Origin: JASGDC01 sp047605865
Lineage (GTDB): Bacteria > Actinomycetota > Actinomycetes > Actinomycetales > Micrococcaceae
Assembly (NCBI GenBank): GCA_047605865.1
Contig: JASGFC010000002.1
Coordinates: 1 to 64,000, forward strand
DNA: 64,000 bases
Reading direction: 5' to 3'
Made by a program: the position numbers and the translations under genes. Of the stretch, positions 8,598 to 15,972 are shown piece by piece. Each line of letters opens with the position of its first letter. The first letter of the stretch is position 1. Under the pieces are notes generated by a model. The model was not told where the DNA came from, searched no databases, and saw nothing but the letters and a program-made list of their open reading frames with translations.

Positions 8598-8981
8598 CTA
8601 GCTTGAACTATTAGCTACGTGTTCTTTCCACGTGGTAGCACCACCATCTTCATCTCCTTGCCAGATAGCTAAATGTACCATAAAGCTATCATCCGAAGCG
8701 CCGTGCCAGTGCTCTATTCCAGGGGCAGTGTAGGCAGTTTGTCCAGCATGAAATTCTTGAACTTGTCCGCCACGTTCTTGGATTAGTGCAGTGCCCTCTA
8801 CGATATGCAGGTATTGTCCGTATTTATGTGAGTGCCATGCTGTTCGTGCACCCGGTGCAAAATGGACGTTCCATGTGTGAAGGCATGAAGGCGCCGAACC
8901 GTCAATGATTACAGTTGCGTACACATCTCCATTGAATTTATCACTTGCGCCTTTATTGGTGATTGGTTTAATTTCTTTCAT
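8598..8981 (-). CDS. small cupin-domain protein
   Basis: A 127-residue single-domain cupin. The metal-binding motif 1 is seen as WHSHKYGQYLHIVEG (His, His, Gln; the usual Glu is replaced by Gln) and motif 2 as PGIEHWHGASD. Similar stand-alone cupins near YhhW, carboxymuconolactone-decarboxylase-linked or mandelonitrile-lyase-like proteins bind Mn or Fe; the substrate here is unknown. TAAGCT lies 6 bp before the ATG, so a leaderless mRNA is likely. It is monocistronic. Confidence 0.85.
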   Translation of the reverse strand: MKEIKPITNKGASDKFNGDVYATVIIDGSAPSCLHTWNVHFAPGARTAWHSHKYGQYLHIVEGTALIQERGGQVQEFHAGQTAYTAPGIEHWHGASDDSFMVHLAIWQGDEDGGATTWKEHVANSSS

Positions 8982-8987
8982 GTTTTT

Positions 8988-8993
8988 AGCTTA
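8988..8993 (-). promoter_or_regulatory. -10 box of the cupin gene, leaderless type
   Basis: TAAGCT (minus strand), 6-bp gap, ATG. The same hexamer and gap precede the TrmH-family gene at 24967. Confidence 0.5.
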
Positions 8994-9061
8994 CCTTGAT
9001 AAGAATTTCAGATTCATCAAGTAGCTCATCGACATTGTTATAGTAAAGAGCTATTATCCTG

Positions 9062-9211
9062 ATGCTAACAATAGCTGCTGTATCAATTGCAAAGAACAGG
9101 GATTCAGGAGCAGGCTTATTTCTTGCATATAGTTCAGACAATGTTGCTCCTTATTATTACTATTGTCTTGCTGTTTGTGGCAGTGCAGGCATTCAAGTAG
9201 CAAGATATTGA
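9062..9211 (+). CDS. possible 49-residue small protein
   Basis: This is the only notable open frame in the 440-bp gap between the cupin gene and the repeat protein. It starts with ATG and encodes a weakly hydrophobic peptide with a Tyr cluster (PYYYYCLAVCG). TATTAT lies 4 bp upstream and there is no ribosome-binding site. It could easily be chance. The rest of the gap holds promoters for the two flanking divergent genes and nothing else I can name. Confidence 0.2.
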   Translation: MLTIAAVSIAKNRDSGAGLFLAYSSDNVAPYYYYCLAVCGSAGIQVARY

Positions 9212-9423
9212 AGCATAATTAAGGTGTAACTATGAAGCTTTGTTTATAACGATATTAAATAGATTTGAAGCTATGAGTTGTTAGTGTTCCTTGAAATAAC
9301 TGGCTTTAGTTGGGGAGAAAATAAATTTTCAGCTTACATTCAGGTTTCCGCTACACTTTAACAAGAAAACTATAGCAAAATGGACTTGTAATTTTTAATT
9401 TATCTCGCTACTTAAGGAGTATC

Positions 9424-11775
9424 GTGCCATTCAAAAAAAACAGCAATGAAGATGCTGAGAAATCAATAAAAACTGTAAAAGGTGATGCACAAACAGTCCA
9501 AGCAACTACTGGCCATGCGGTTAAAGCAGGGGCAACGAGTGCGGCTGAAGCACAAGCAATGGGTGTAGACGCTAAGGATGTTAAATTCGTAGGTAACGTT
9601 ACTAGCAAATCTTTTGACAAAGTAGTCCAGATGAAGATTGATGTTCCTGTTCAGGAAACAGTCAAGGTTGTGGAAGTTCCAACTGAGGTTGTAGTAACTA
9701 AGGTTCAAAAAGTTACGCAAGAAGTTCCGGTAGAAAAAGTTGTTCAGGTTCCTCATCCTGATACTGAGAAGGCTGCTGCTGCTGCTCAGCATGAAGCTGC
9801 TCTGGCTAAAGCTGCTCAGGAGAAGGCTGAGAAAGAGGCTGCTGCACATAAAGCTACTGCTGAAAAAGCTCAGCAACAGGCAACTGCTGCTATTGCAGAG
9901 CATACTAAGTTGAAGAATACTCCTCCAACAGTTCAGAAAGTAACTCATGAAGTTCCTGTAACTAAGGTTGAAAAAGCTCAGCATGAGGTTCCAGTTACTA
10001 AGATTGAAAAAGTTAATCATGAAGTACCAGTTACTAAGGTACAGAAGGTAGACAACGAAGTTCCTGTAACTAAGATTCAAAAAGTAACTGAACAGGTTGT
10101 AGTCGAAAAAACTGTTCAGGTTCCTCATCCTGATACTGAGAAGGCTGCTGCTGCTGCTCAGCATGAAGCTGCTCTGGCTAAAGCTGCTCAGGAGAAGGCT
10201 GAGAAAGAGGCTGCTGCACATAAAGCTACTGCTGAAAAAGCTCAGCAACAGGCAACTGCTGCTATTGCAGAGCATACTAAGTTGAAGAATACTCCTCCAA
10301 CAGTTCAGAAAGTAACTCATGAAGTTCCTGTAACTAAGGTTGAAAAAGCTCAGCATGAGGTTCCAGTTACTAAGATTGAAAAAGTTAATCATGAAGTACC
10401 AGTTACTAAGGTACAGAAGGTAGACAACGAAGTTCCTGTAACTAAGATTCAAAAAGTAACTGAACAGGTTGTAGTCGAAAAAACTGTTACAGATCCAGGT
10501 CTAGAAGCACAGGTTGCTCGTTACAAGAAAGAAGCTGAACAAGCACGTAAAGAAGCAGATGGTCTTCGCACAGATGTTCAAGCTGCAGCTGCTCAGAAGC
10601 CAAAGGTTATCGAAGTAGTTAAAGAAGTTCCTGTAGAAAAGATCAAAGAGGTCGTTAAGGAAGTTCCTGTTATCCAAGAAAAGATCAAGGAAGTTGTTAA
10701 GGAAGTTCCAGTAGAGAAGATCGTTAAGGTTAAAGATACTGATACTGAAAAAGCAGCTGCTGCAGCTACTGCTGCTCACCAGCAGGTTTCAGCTGAAAAC
10801 GATGGTTTGAAACAACAACTTGCAGCTCTACAGCAGCAACACCAAGGTCTACAGCAACAGCACGAAGCTCTTAAAGCAGACCACGCAAAGATCTCTCAAG
10901 AACACACTAAGCTCAAGAGCACTCCTCCTCAAATCCAGAAGGTAACTGAACAAGTTCCTGTAGAAAAGATCAAAGAGGTCGTTAAGGAAGTTCCTGTTAT
11001 CCAAGAAAAGATCAAGGAAGTTCCTGTAGAAAAGATTGTTGTTCAAGAAAAGGTTAAGGAAGTTGTTAAAGAAATTCCTGTTGAAACTATCGTGACTCAA
11101 GAACGTGTAGTTGAAGTTCCAGACAAGTTCGCTGAAGAACAACTTGAAATTGCTCGCAAGGAAATTGCTGCTCTTAAAGATCAACTAGCTGGTGGCGCTG
11201 TGTCAGGTGTTCACGTTGTTAGCCGTGAAACTCACGTAGGTGGCGATGACGGACAAGCAACTGTTACTCGTACTACAACTTCTAACGCTGCAAATACTAC
11301 TGGTACTACTGCCACTGGTACTTCTACTACGGGTACTGGCACTACTGGTGCTAGCACAACTGCTACAAATACTACTGGTACTTCAAAAAAAGCAGGTAAC
11401 ACCACTACTACTGCTACAGCAGCAACAGCTGCTGGTGTAGGTGCGGCTGGTGTCGCTGGAGTAAGCGCTACTGGTGCAGCTAATAAAGCTACATCAACAT
11501 CAAAAGCTTCTTCAACTGACCTTTCTGATGATGAGGTTACTCAGCGCAACACTGAAGCTGCTTCTCGTCACAAGGGAGCTGGTGCTTCTAAGGCTGATGG
11601 TTCAGCTCCAAGTGCTGAGTACACCATTAAAGGCAACGAAGATTCAATGCTTTACCACATGCCTGATACTCAGGGTTGGCAAGATACTATCGCTGAGTTC
11701 TGGTTCAAGTCAGAACAAGAGGCAAAAGCTGCTGGTTTCAAGCCAGTTCCAAACCCTCGTAAACTAAAGAAATAA
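9424..11775 (+). CDS. large repeat / coiled-coil protein with C-terminal sunset domain
   Basis: The 783-residue protein has no signal peptide. After about 70 residues comes a long region of heptad-like Ala/Glu/Lys/Gln coiled coil, alternating with 11-residue units built on EVPVTKVxKV or EVPVEKI. A 124-residue block is duplicated exactly (about residues 107-354). A Thr/Gly/Ala-rich linker (about 620-700) leads to a C-terminal domain of about 50 residues (YTIKGNEDSMLYHMPDTQGW ... FWFKSEQEAKAAGF), which resembles the actinobacterial sunset domain. The strong AAGGAG at 9414 fixes the GTG start. A cytoplasmic scaffold or filament role is inference only. Repetitive codon use suggests growth by duplication. 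Confidence 0.85.
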   Translation: MPFKKNSNEDAEKSIKTVKGDAQTVQATTGHAVKAGATSAAEAQAMGVDAKDVKFVGNVTSKSFDKVVQMKIDVPVQETVKVVEVPTEVVVTKVQKVTQEVPVEKVVQVPHPDTEKAAAAAQHEAALAKAAQEKAEKEAAAHKATAEKAQQQATAAIAEHTKLKNTPPTVQKVTHEVPVTKVEKAQHEVPVTKIEKVNHEVPVTKVQKVDNEVPVTKIQKVTEQVVVEKTVQVPHPDTEKAAAAAQHEAALAKAAQEKAEKEAAAHKATAEKAQQQATAAIAEHTKLKNTPPTVQKVTHEVPVTKVEKAQHEVPVTKIEKVNHEVPVTKVQKVDNEVPVTKIQKVTEQVVVEKTVTDPGLEAQVARYKKEAEQARKEADGLRTDVQAAAAQKPKVIEVVKEVPVEKIKEVVKEVPVIQEKIKEVVKEVPVEKIVKVKDTDTEKAAAAATAAHQQVSAENDGLKQQLAALQQQHQGLQQQHEALKADHAKISQEHTKLKSTPPQIQKVTEQVPVEKIKEVVKEVPVIQEKIKEVPVEKIVVQEKVKEVVKEIPVETIVTQERVVEVPDKFAEEQLEIARKEIAALKDQLAGGAVSGVHVVSRETHVGGDDGQATVTRTTTSNAANTTGTTATGTSTTGTGTTGASTTATNTTGTSKKAGNTTTTATAATAAGVGAAGVAGVSATGAANKATSTSKASSTDLSDDEVTQRNTEAASRHKGAGASKADGSAPSAEYTIKGNEDSMLYHMPDTQGWQDTIAEFWFKSEQEAKAAGFKPVPNPRKLKK
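9741..10484 (+). repeat. exact tandem duplication, 2 x 372 bp, in frame
   Basis: Copies at 9741-10112 and 10113-10484 read identically base for base as far as I can follow. Each encodes 124 residues: the PHPDTEKAAAAAQHEAALAK coiled coil plus four EVPVTK units. Identity of silent sites implies a recent event or ongoing copy correction. Confidence 0.92.
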
Positions 11776-11785
11776 TTCTTTACAG

Positions 11786-11827
11786 TTTGAAAGTGGCTCT
11801 CATCTTTTGATGGGGGCCACTTTCAAA
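11786..11827 (+). terminator. long-stem hairpin terminator without T tract
   Basis: An 18-bp stem (TTTGAAAGTGGC... / ...GCCACTTTCAAA, two G-U pairs) with a 6-nt loop lies 10 bp after the stop codon of the repeat-protein gene. No T run follows. Confidence 0.65.
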
Positions 11828-11875
11828 TGCTACGATATTTTCTGCAATCTAAGCATTTTTATTAGCGAAGGCGAG

Positions 11876-11881
11876 TAGACT
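11876..11881 (+). promoter_or_regulatory. -10 box of the DUF445 gene, leaderless type
   Basis: TAGACT, then 7 bp, then the ATG at 11889; no ribosome-binding site lies in between. Confidence 0.6.
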
Positions 11882-11888
11882 TAACAGT

Positions 11889-13169
11889 ATGAGTGAAATT
11901 ACTGCCCCTACTATAGCTATGACTGCAGACGATGAGGCAAAACTAGTTGCATTAAAGAAGATGCGCATGGTAGCAACAACAATGCTTGTTGTTATGGCAG
12001 TAATTTTTGTTGCTAGTTACGCTTTTCAAAACCAGTATGAGTGGTTAACTTTTGTTCGCGCTGCAGCAGAAGGTGGCATGGTTGGTGGACTTGCTGACTG
12101 GTTTGCTGTAACAGCACTTTTTAAGCATCCCATGGGGCTTAAAATTCCACATACAGCTATTATTCCTCGTAAAAAAGACGAAATTGGCGAAAGCCTTTCA
12201 AAATTTGTTGAAACAAACTTCCTTTCTGAGCAAGTTGTCCTCTCAAAACTCAATAGTTTCTCTGTTTCACAAAAAATAGGTGAATATATTCTTGAAGGCG
12301 ATAACGCCGAAAAGCTCACCAATCAGGTAGCTGATGGCGCTAGAGGCGCAATGAATGTTCTTAAAGATGAAGATATCCAAGACATGATTGAGAACATGGT
12401 TAAAGAACATGTCGTTAAACCAGAGTGGGGTCCTTACCTTGGTAAATTAGGGGCATCAGTGCTTGCAGATGGGCATCATCACAAGCTTGTGGATATCCTT
12501 GTTGATCGTGTTTATGATTGGGCGGAAAAAAACAAAGATACTGTAGCCAATGTTGTAGAAGATCGTAGTCCAACGTGGATGCCAAAGTTCGCAGAAAATT
12601 TCGTGGGTGATAAAGTCCATAATGAGCTTGTTGGCTTTTTGAAAGCAGTGAGAAATGATCCACTGCACGATGTTCGTATGGCTATAGATCGTTACCTTAT
12701 GGATCTTACCCAAGATTTGCAACATGATCCTGCGATGATTCAAAAAGTAGAAGATCTTAAATCTAGTGTGCTTGGCGATGATCGTCTCCGCGAACTTGCA
12801 GGAGATGCATGGGGCAGTATCAAAGACGTGCTCACGCAAGAAATTGAAAAAGACAATGGTCAAATTCGTACCAAAGTAAAAGACACTATTATTGAATTTG
12901 GTGAACGCCTAGAAAGTGATCCTTCTTGGGGGCACAAGATTGATAATTGGATTCGTGCAGCTGCTCTTAACATTATTAAGAACTATCGTTCAGATATCGC
13001 TGCCATCATTAAAGACACAGTTGAGCAGTGGGATGCTAAAGAAACCAGTGAAAAGATTGAACTTCAAGTTGGTAAAGATTTACAGTTCATTCGTATCAAC
13101 GGTACTGTTGTTGGTGCACTAGCTGGTCTAGTCATTACTTTAATTGCTCACTTCGTCTTAGGGCACTAG
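11889..13169 (+). CDS. DUF445 family membrane protein
   Basis: The 426-residue protein has an N-terminal membrane segment (about residues 28-46) and a C-terminal one (about 402-424) around a long helical, charged middle. The family signature is clear: VRAAAEGGMVGGLADWFAVTALFKHPMGLKIPHTAIIPRKKDEIGESLSKFVETNFL, in which GLADWFAVTALF and PHTAIIP are diagnostic. The function of DUF445 (YjiN/YheB-like) proteins is not known; a membrane-associated structural role is often assumed. A nitroreductase gene follows 11 bp downstream and is probably co-transcribed. Confidence 0.9.
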   Translation: MSEITAPTIAMTADDEAKLVALKKMRMVATTMLVVMAVIFVASYAFQNQYEWLTFVRAAAEGGMVGGLADWFAVTALFKHPMGLKIPHTAIIPRKKDEIGESLSKFVETNFLSEQVVLSKLNSFSVSQKIGEYILEGDNAEKLTNQVADGARGAMNVLKDEDIQDMIENMVKEHVVKPEWGPYLGKLGASVLADGHHHKLVDILVDRVYDWAEKNKDTVANVVEDRSPTWMPKFAENFVGDKVHNELVGFLKAVRNDPLHDVRMAIDRYLMDLTQDLQHDPAMIQKVEDLKSSVLGDDRLRELAGDAWGSIKDVLTQEIEKDNGQIRTKVKDTIIEFGERLESDPSWGHKIDNWIRAAALNIIKNYRSDIAAIIKDTVEQWDAKETSEKIELQVGKDLQFIRINGTVVGALAGLVITLIAHFVLGH

Positions 13170-13180
13170 TAAAGGAAAAA

Positions 13181-13846
13181 GTGGAGAAACAAGAAAAACT
13201 GAGAAAGCAAATTATAGCTGCGGCACAGTATCGTTTTGCTGTTAAAAAATATGATGCCAGTAAAAAGATACCTCAAGCAGATTGGGATACCATTCTTGAA
13301 ATTGCCAGACTTTCCCCAAGCTCATTCGGTTGGGAACCATGGCTTTTTCTTGATATTCAAAATGAAGATATGCGTCAGGAAATGGAAGAGTTCTGCTGGG
13401 GTGCTATTCCAAGTTTAAAGGGAGCAGACCACGTTATTTTATATTTAGTTCATAAAAACCTCACGCCCGATAGTGATTTTATGCAACAACGAGCAGCACA
13501 AACAGGGCGTGATATATCCGAAGACTCAGTTTTTTATGAGAAGTTTTCCCATTTTCAAAAGATTGATTTTGACCTTAATACTGAGCGTGCATTATTTGAC
13601 TGGGCCAGTAAACAAGCTTACATTCCATTAGCTAACATGATGAATGCAGCAGCAATGCTAGGAGTAGATAGTTGCGCTATTGAAGGTTTTAATCGTGAAC
13701 TTTTAGAAAGCTATCTTGTAAAAAAGAACATTGTAGATACGCAAGAGTTTGGTGTTGCTGTGATGGCAAGCTTCGGCTATCGTGACATGGAACAACCAGA
13801 AAAGAAACGTCAATCACTAGATGCAATTTACAAGGTTATCACGTAA
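13181..13846 (+). CDS. NAD(P)H-dependent nitroreductase family protein, NfsB/YfkO type
   Basis: FMN oxidoreductase of 221 residues, the NfsB-like branch and distinct from the NfsA-like enzyme at 6490. The N-terminal AAQYRFAVKKYDASKKIP and the LSPSSFGWEPWLFLDI segment match the FMN-binding region. The C-terminal half has IPLANMMNAAAMLGVDSCAIEGFN and VMASFGYRD, as in NAD(P)H dehydrogenases of this group. The GTG start is preceded by AAAGGA. It is only 11 bp after the DUF445 gene and 45 bp before the glycerophosphodiesterase, so the three may form an operon. Substrate unknown. Confidence 0.87.
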   Translation: MEKQEKLRKQIIAAAQYRFAVKKYDASKKIPQADWDTILEIARLSPSSFGWEPWLFLDIQNEDMRQEMEEFCWGAIPSLKGADHVILYLVHKNLTPDSDFMQQRAAQTGRDISEDSVFYEKFSHFQKIDFDLNTERALFDWASKQAYIPLANMMNAAAMLGVDSCAIEGFNRELLESYLVKKNIVDTQEFGVAVMASFGYRDMEQPEKKRQSLDAIYKVIT

Positions 13847-13891
13847 ACAGCATAGTAGAATTTTAGAGAAAACCCTACAGAATAAGGAATG

Positions 13892-14794
13892 ATGAAGACA
13901 AAAACTCTCCCACACATTATTGCCCATCGTGGTTTGAGCTATGTTTACCCTGAACAAACCTCTGCTTCCTATAAAGCAGCCATTGCTGTTGGCGCAGATG
14001 CAATCGAATGTGATGTGCATTTAACAAAAGATCAAGAAGTTATTTGCGTTCATGATTTTGACCTTAAAAGAGTTGCTGGAGTGAATAAAAACGTTGAAGA
14101 CCTTACTCTAGATGAACTTAAAAAAATCGATGTTTCTGCGCACAAAGGTGGGATGCGCGGGCAAGAAGATCCTGAATTGACAGCACAATTAGGCATCACT
14201 GAAGCTGAGAAGAAAACCATCATGACTCTTGCAGAACTGATTGATCTAATCAATGAAACTAGTTCAGATGTGGGGCTTATTATTGAAACAAAACAGCCAA
14301 GTCCTTTTGGTGCAGAGCTTGAAAAAGGCATTGTGGCAGTTCTGAAAGAAAAGGGCATGATAAATCAAGATGGTCGCCTTGACCCACGAGTTCAGTTCAT
14401 GAGTTTCTCTCCAGATTCTATTAAACAGCTAAAGCAAGAATTCCCAGAAACTATTTGCGTTCAACTTATCGATAGCTTAACAGATGAAGAATATTGTGAA
14501 GAAATAGGGATTACTCAAGATCAAAAGCAAGAATTACTCGACATGGGTGAAGCAAATGTGGAGAGTTTAAAATATTGCGGTTTTGGTGTTAATGAATTGG
14601 ATTTCTTCAAAGAAAAGCTCACTGATTGGGCTCAAGAAGGTATTTCTTTGCGTTGCTTTACTGTCAATACTCAAGAGCAGTTCCAGAGCTTACGTGATGA
14701 GCTAGGTCTAGAAAACTTGGATTACATCATCACTGATCGAGTAGATTACATCCGTAAACTACTCGAACAAACTGAGTCTATTGCTCAAGGGTAG
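13892..14794 (+). CDS. glycerophosphodiester phosphodiesterase family protein
   Basis: Hydrolyses glycerophosphodiesters to glycerol-3-phosphate and an alcohol. The 300-residue product has the GDPD TIM-barrel signatures: IAHRGLSYVYPEQT (catalytic His), GADAIECDVHLTKDQEVICVHD (metal-binding Glu and Asp and second catalytic His), GLIIETKQPSP and a C-terminal CFTVNTQEQ. It has no signal peptide, so it is cytoplasmic. Two ATGs occur in tandem (13889 and 13892); the AAGGA directly before them favours the second. It converges with ackA, overlapping its 3' end by 17 bp. Confidence 0.93.
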   Translation: MKTKTLPHIIAHRGLSYVYPEQTSASYKAAIAVGADAIECDVHLTKDQEVICVHDFDLKRVAGVNKNVEDLTLDELKKIDVSAHKGGMRGQEDPELTAQLGITEAEKKTIMTLAELIDLINETSSDVGLIIETKQPSPFGAELEKGIVAVLKEKGMINQDGRLDPRVQFMSFSPDSIKQLKQEFPETICVQLIDSLTDEEYCEEIGITQDQKQELLDMGEANVESLKYCGFGVNELDFFKEKLTDWAQEGISLRCFTVNTQEQFQSLRDELGLENLDYIITDRVDYIRKLLEQTESIAQG

Positions 14795-15968
14795 CTTCAG
14801 TAGCTTGAGCAATATACAACTCTTCGTTAGTAGGAATAACTAACACGGGGATAGAGCTATCTTCAGTTGCAATATTACGAATTTCTTTACTACGCACGTT
14901 ATTCGCTTCTTTATCAAGCTTAATACCAAGAGGCGCAAGGTTATCAACGGCTTGCTCGCGGAAAGGTGAAGAGTTCTCACCTACACCAGCAGTGAAAACA
15001 AGTGCTTTCATGCCACCAACAGCAATATGGTAGCCTGCAATGTATTTAGCTAGATTGTAAGTACCAATTTCTAGTGCTAGTTTGGCCTGTTCATCGCCTG
15101 ATTCCATTTTCTCCACGATACTGCGCATATCTGATTCACCATTGAGACCCTTATATCCAGATTGTTTATTGAGGATGTCATCAATATCGTCAGGGCTGTA
15201 ACCTTTACGCCCAAGGAATACCAGAATACTAGGATCAATATCACCAGTGCGTGTACCCATGACTAAACCAGCTAGGGGAGTAAAGCCCATTGAGGTATCA
15301 ATACTTTCACCATTCTTAATAGCAGAAAGAGAAGCACCATTACCAATGTGTGCAATAACGCCATCAAAGTCTGCAGAGTCTAAACCAAGGAATTCGGCAG
15401 CTTTTTTGGAAACAAAATCGTGGCTAGTACCATGGAAGCCGTAACGACGAATACCGTACTTTTCATAGAGCTCGTTTGGTAAAGCATAGCGCCAAGCTTT
15501 TTCAGGGAGGGTTGTGTGAAAAGCAGTATCAAAAACAGCAACTTGTGGCATTTCAGGGAACTTCTGAGTGATAGCTTTAATGCCAAGAGCGTTAGCAGGA
15601 TTATGCAGTGGCGCTAAAGGGCTTAATTCTTCAATTTGTTCAGTAACTTTTGGTGTAATTTTTGTTGGTGCCTTAAAGATTTCACCACCGTGAACCACAC
15701 GATGCCCAACAGCATCGATATTAGTATCACCAAGTGATTTTTGAATCTCCTGATAAATCAGATCAAAAGCAACAGCGTGGTCAGGAATATCAACTGTTTT
15801 CTCTGTTTCTTTACCAGTAATGTGATCTTCGTGAGTGTAGTTAGAACCATCAGTACCAATACGTTCAACAATTCCTTCAGCAAGTACAGGAATTTTTGCA
15901 TTGCTATTGGTATCTCGTACTTGGTACTTCAGTGATGATGAACCAGAATTAATAACAAGAATAATCAT
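14778..15968 (-). CDS. ackA: acetate kinase
   Basis: Converts acetyl phosphate and ADP to acetate and ATP, the energy-yielding end of acetate fermentation. The 396 residues carry NSGSSSLKYQV, GHRVVHGGE, VFDTAFHTTLP, RRYGFHGTSH, HIGNGASL, GFTPLAGLVMGTRTGDIDP and FTAGVGENS, all standard for AckA. The frame is open upstream into pta, but the start MIILVINSGSSS fits the family; AAGGA lies 11 nt upstream. It begins 4 bp after the pta stop codon, so pta-ackA is one operon. Confidence 0.97.
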   Translation of the reverse strand: MIILVINSGSSSLKYQVRDTNSNAKIPVLAEGIVERIGTDGSNYTHEDHITGKETEKTVDIPDHAVAFDLIYQEIQKSLGDTNIDAVGHRVVHGGEIFKAPTKITPKVTEQIEELSPLAPLHNPANALGIKAITQKFPEMPQVAVFDTAFHTTLPEKAWRYALPNELYEKYGIRRYGFHGTSHDFVSKKAAEFLGLDSADFDGVIAHIGNGASLSAIKNGESIDTSMGFTPLAGLVMGTRTGDIDPSILVFLGRKGYSPDDIDDILNKQSGYKGLNGESDMRSIVEKMESGDEQAKLALEIGTYNLAKYIAGYHIAVGGMKALVFTAGVGENSSPFREQAVDNLAPLGIKLDKEANNVRSKEIRNIATEDSSIPVLVIPTNEELYIAQATEATLEQ

Positions 15969-15972
15969 GACT

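Noticed and set aside
9940..10490. Regular short repeats considered as a CRISPR array
   Set aside because: The period is codon-based (33 nt), has no unique spacers and codes for EVPVTK units; no cas genes are nearby.
9463..10779. Long open frames on the minus strand opposite the repeat protein
   Set aside because: They encode Ser/Leu/Phe/Asn-rich low-complexity strings, the mirror of Lys/Glu/Val/Ala repeat codons. The plus strand has a strong ribosome-binding site and a recognisable domain.
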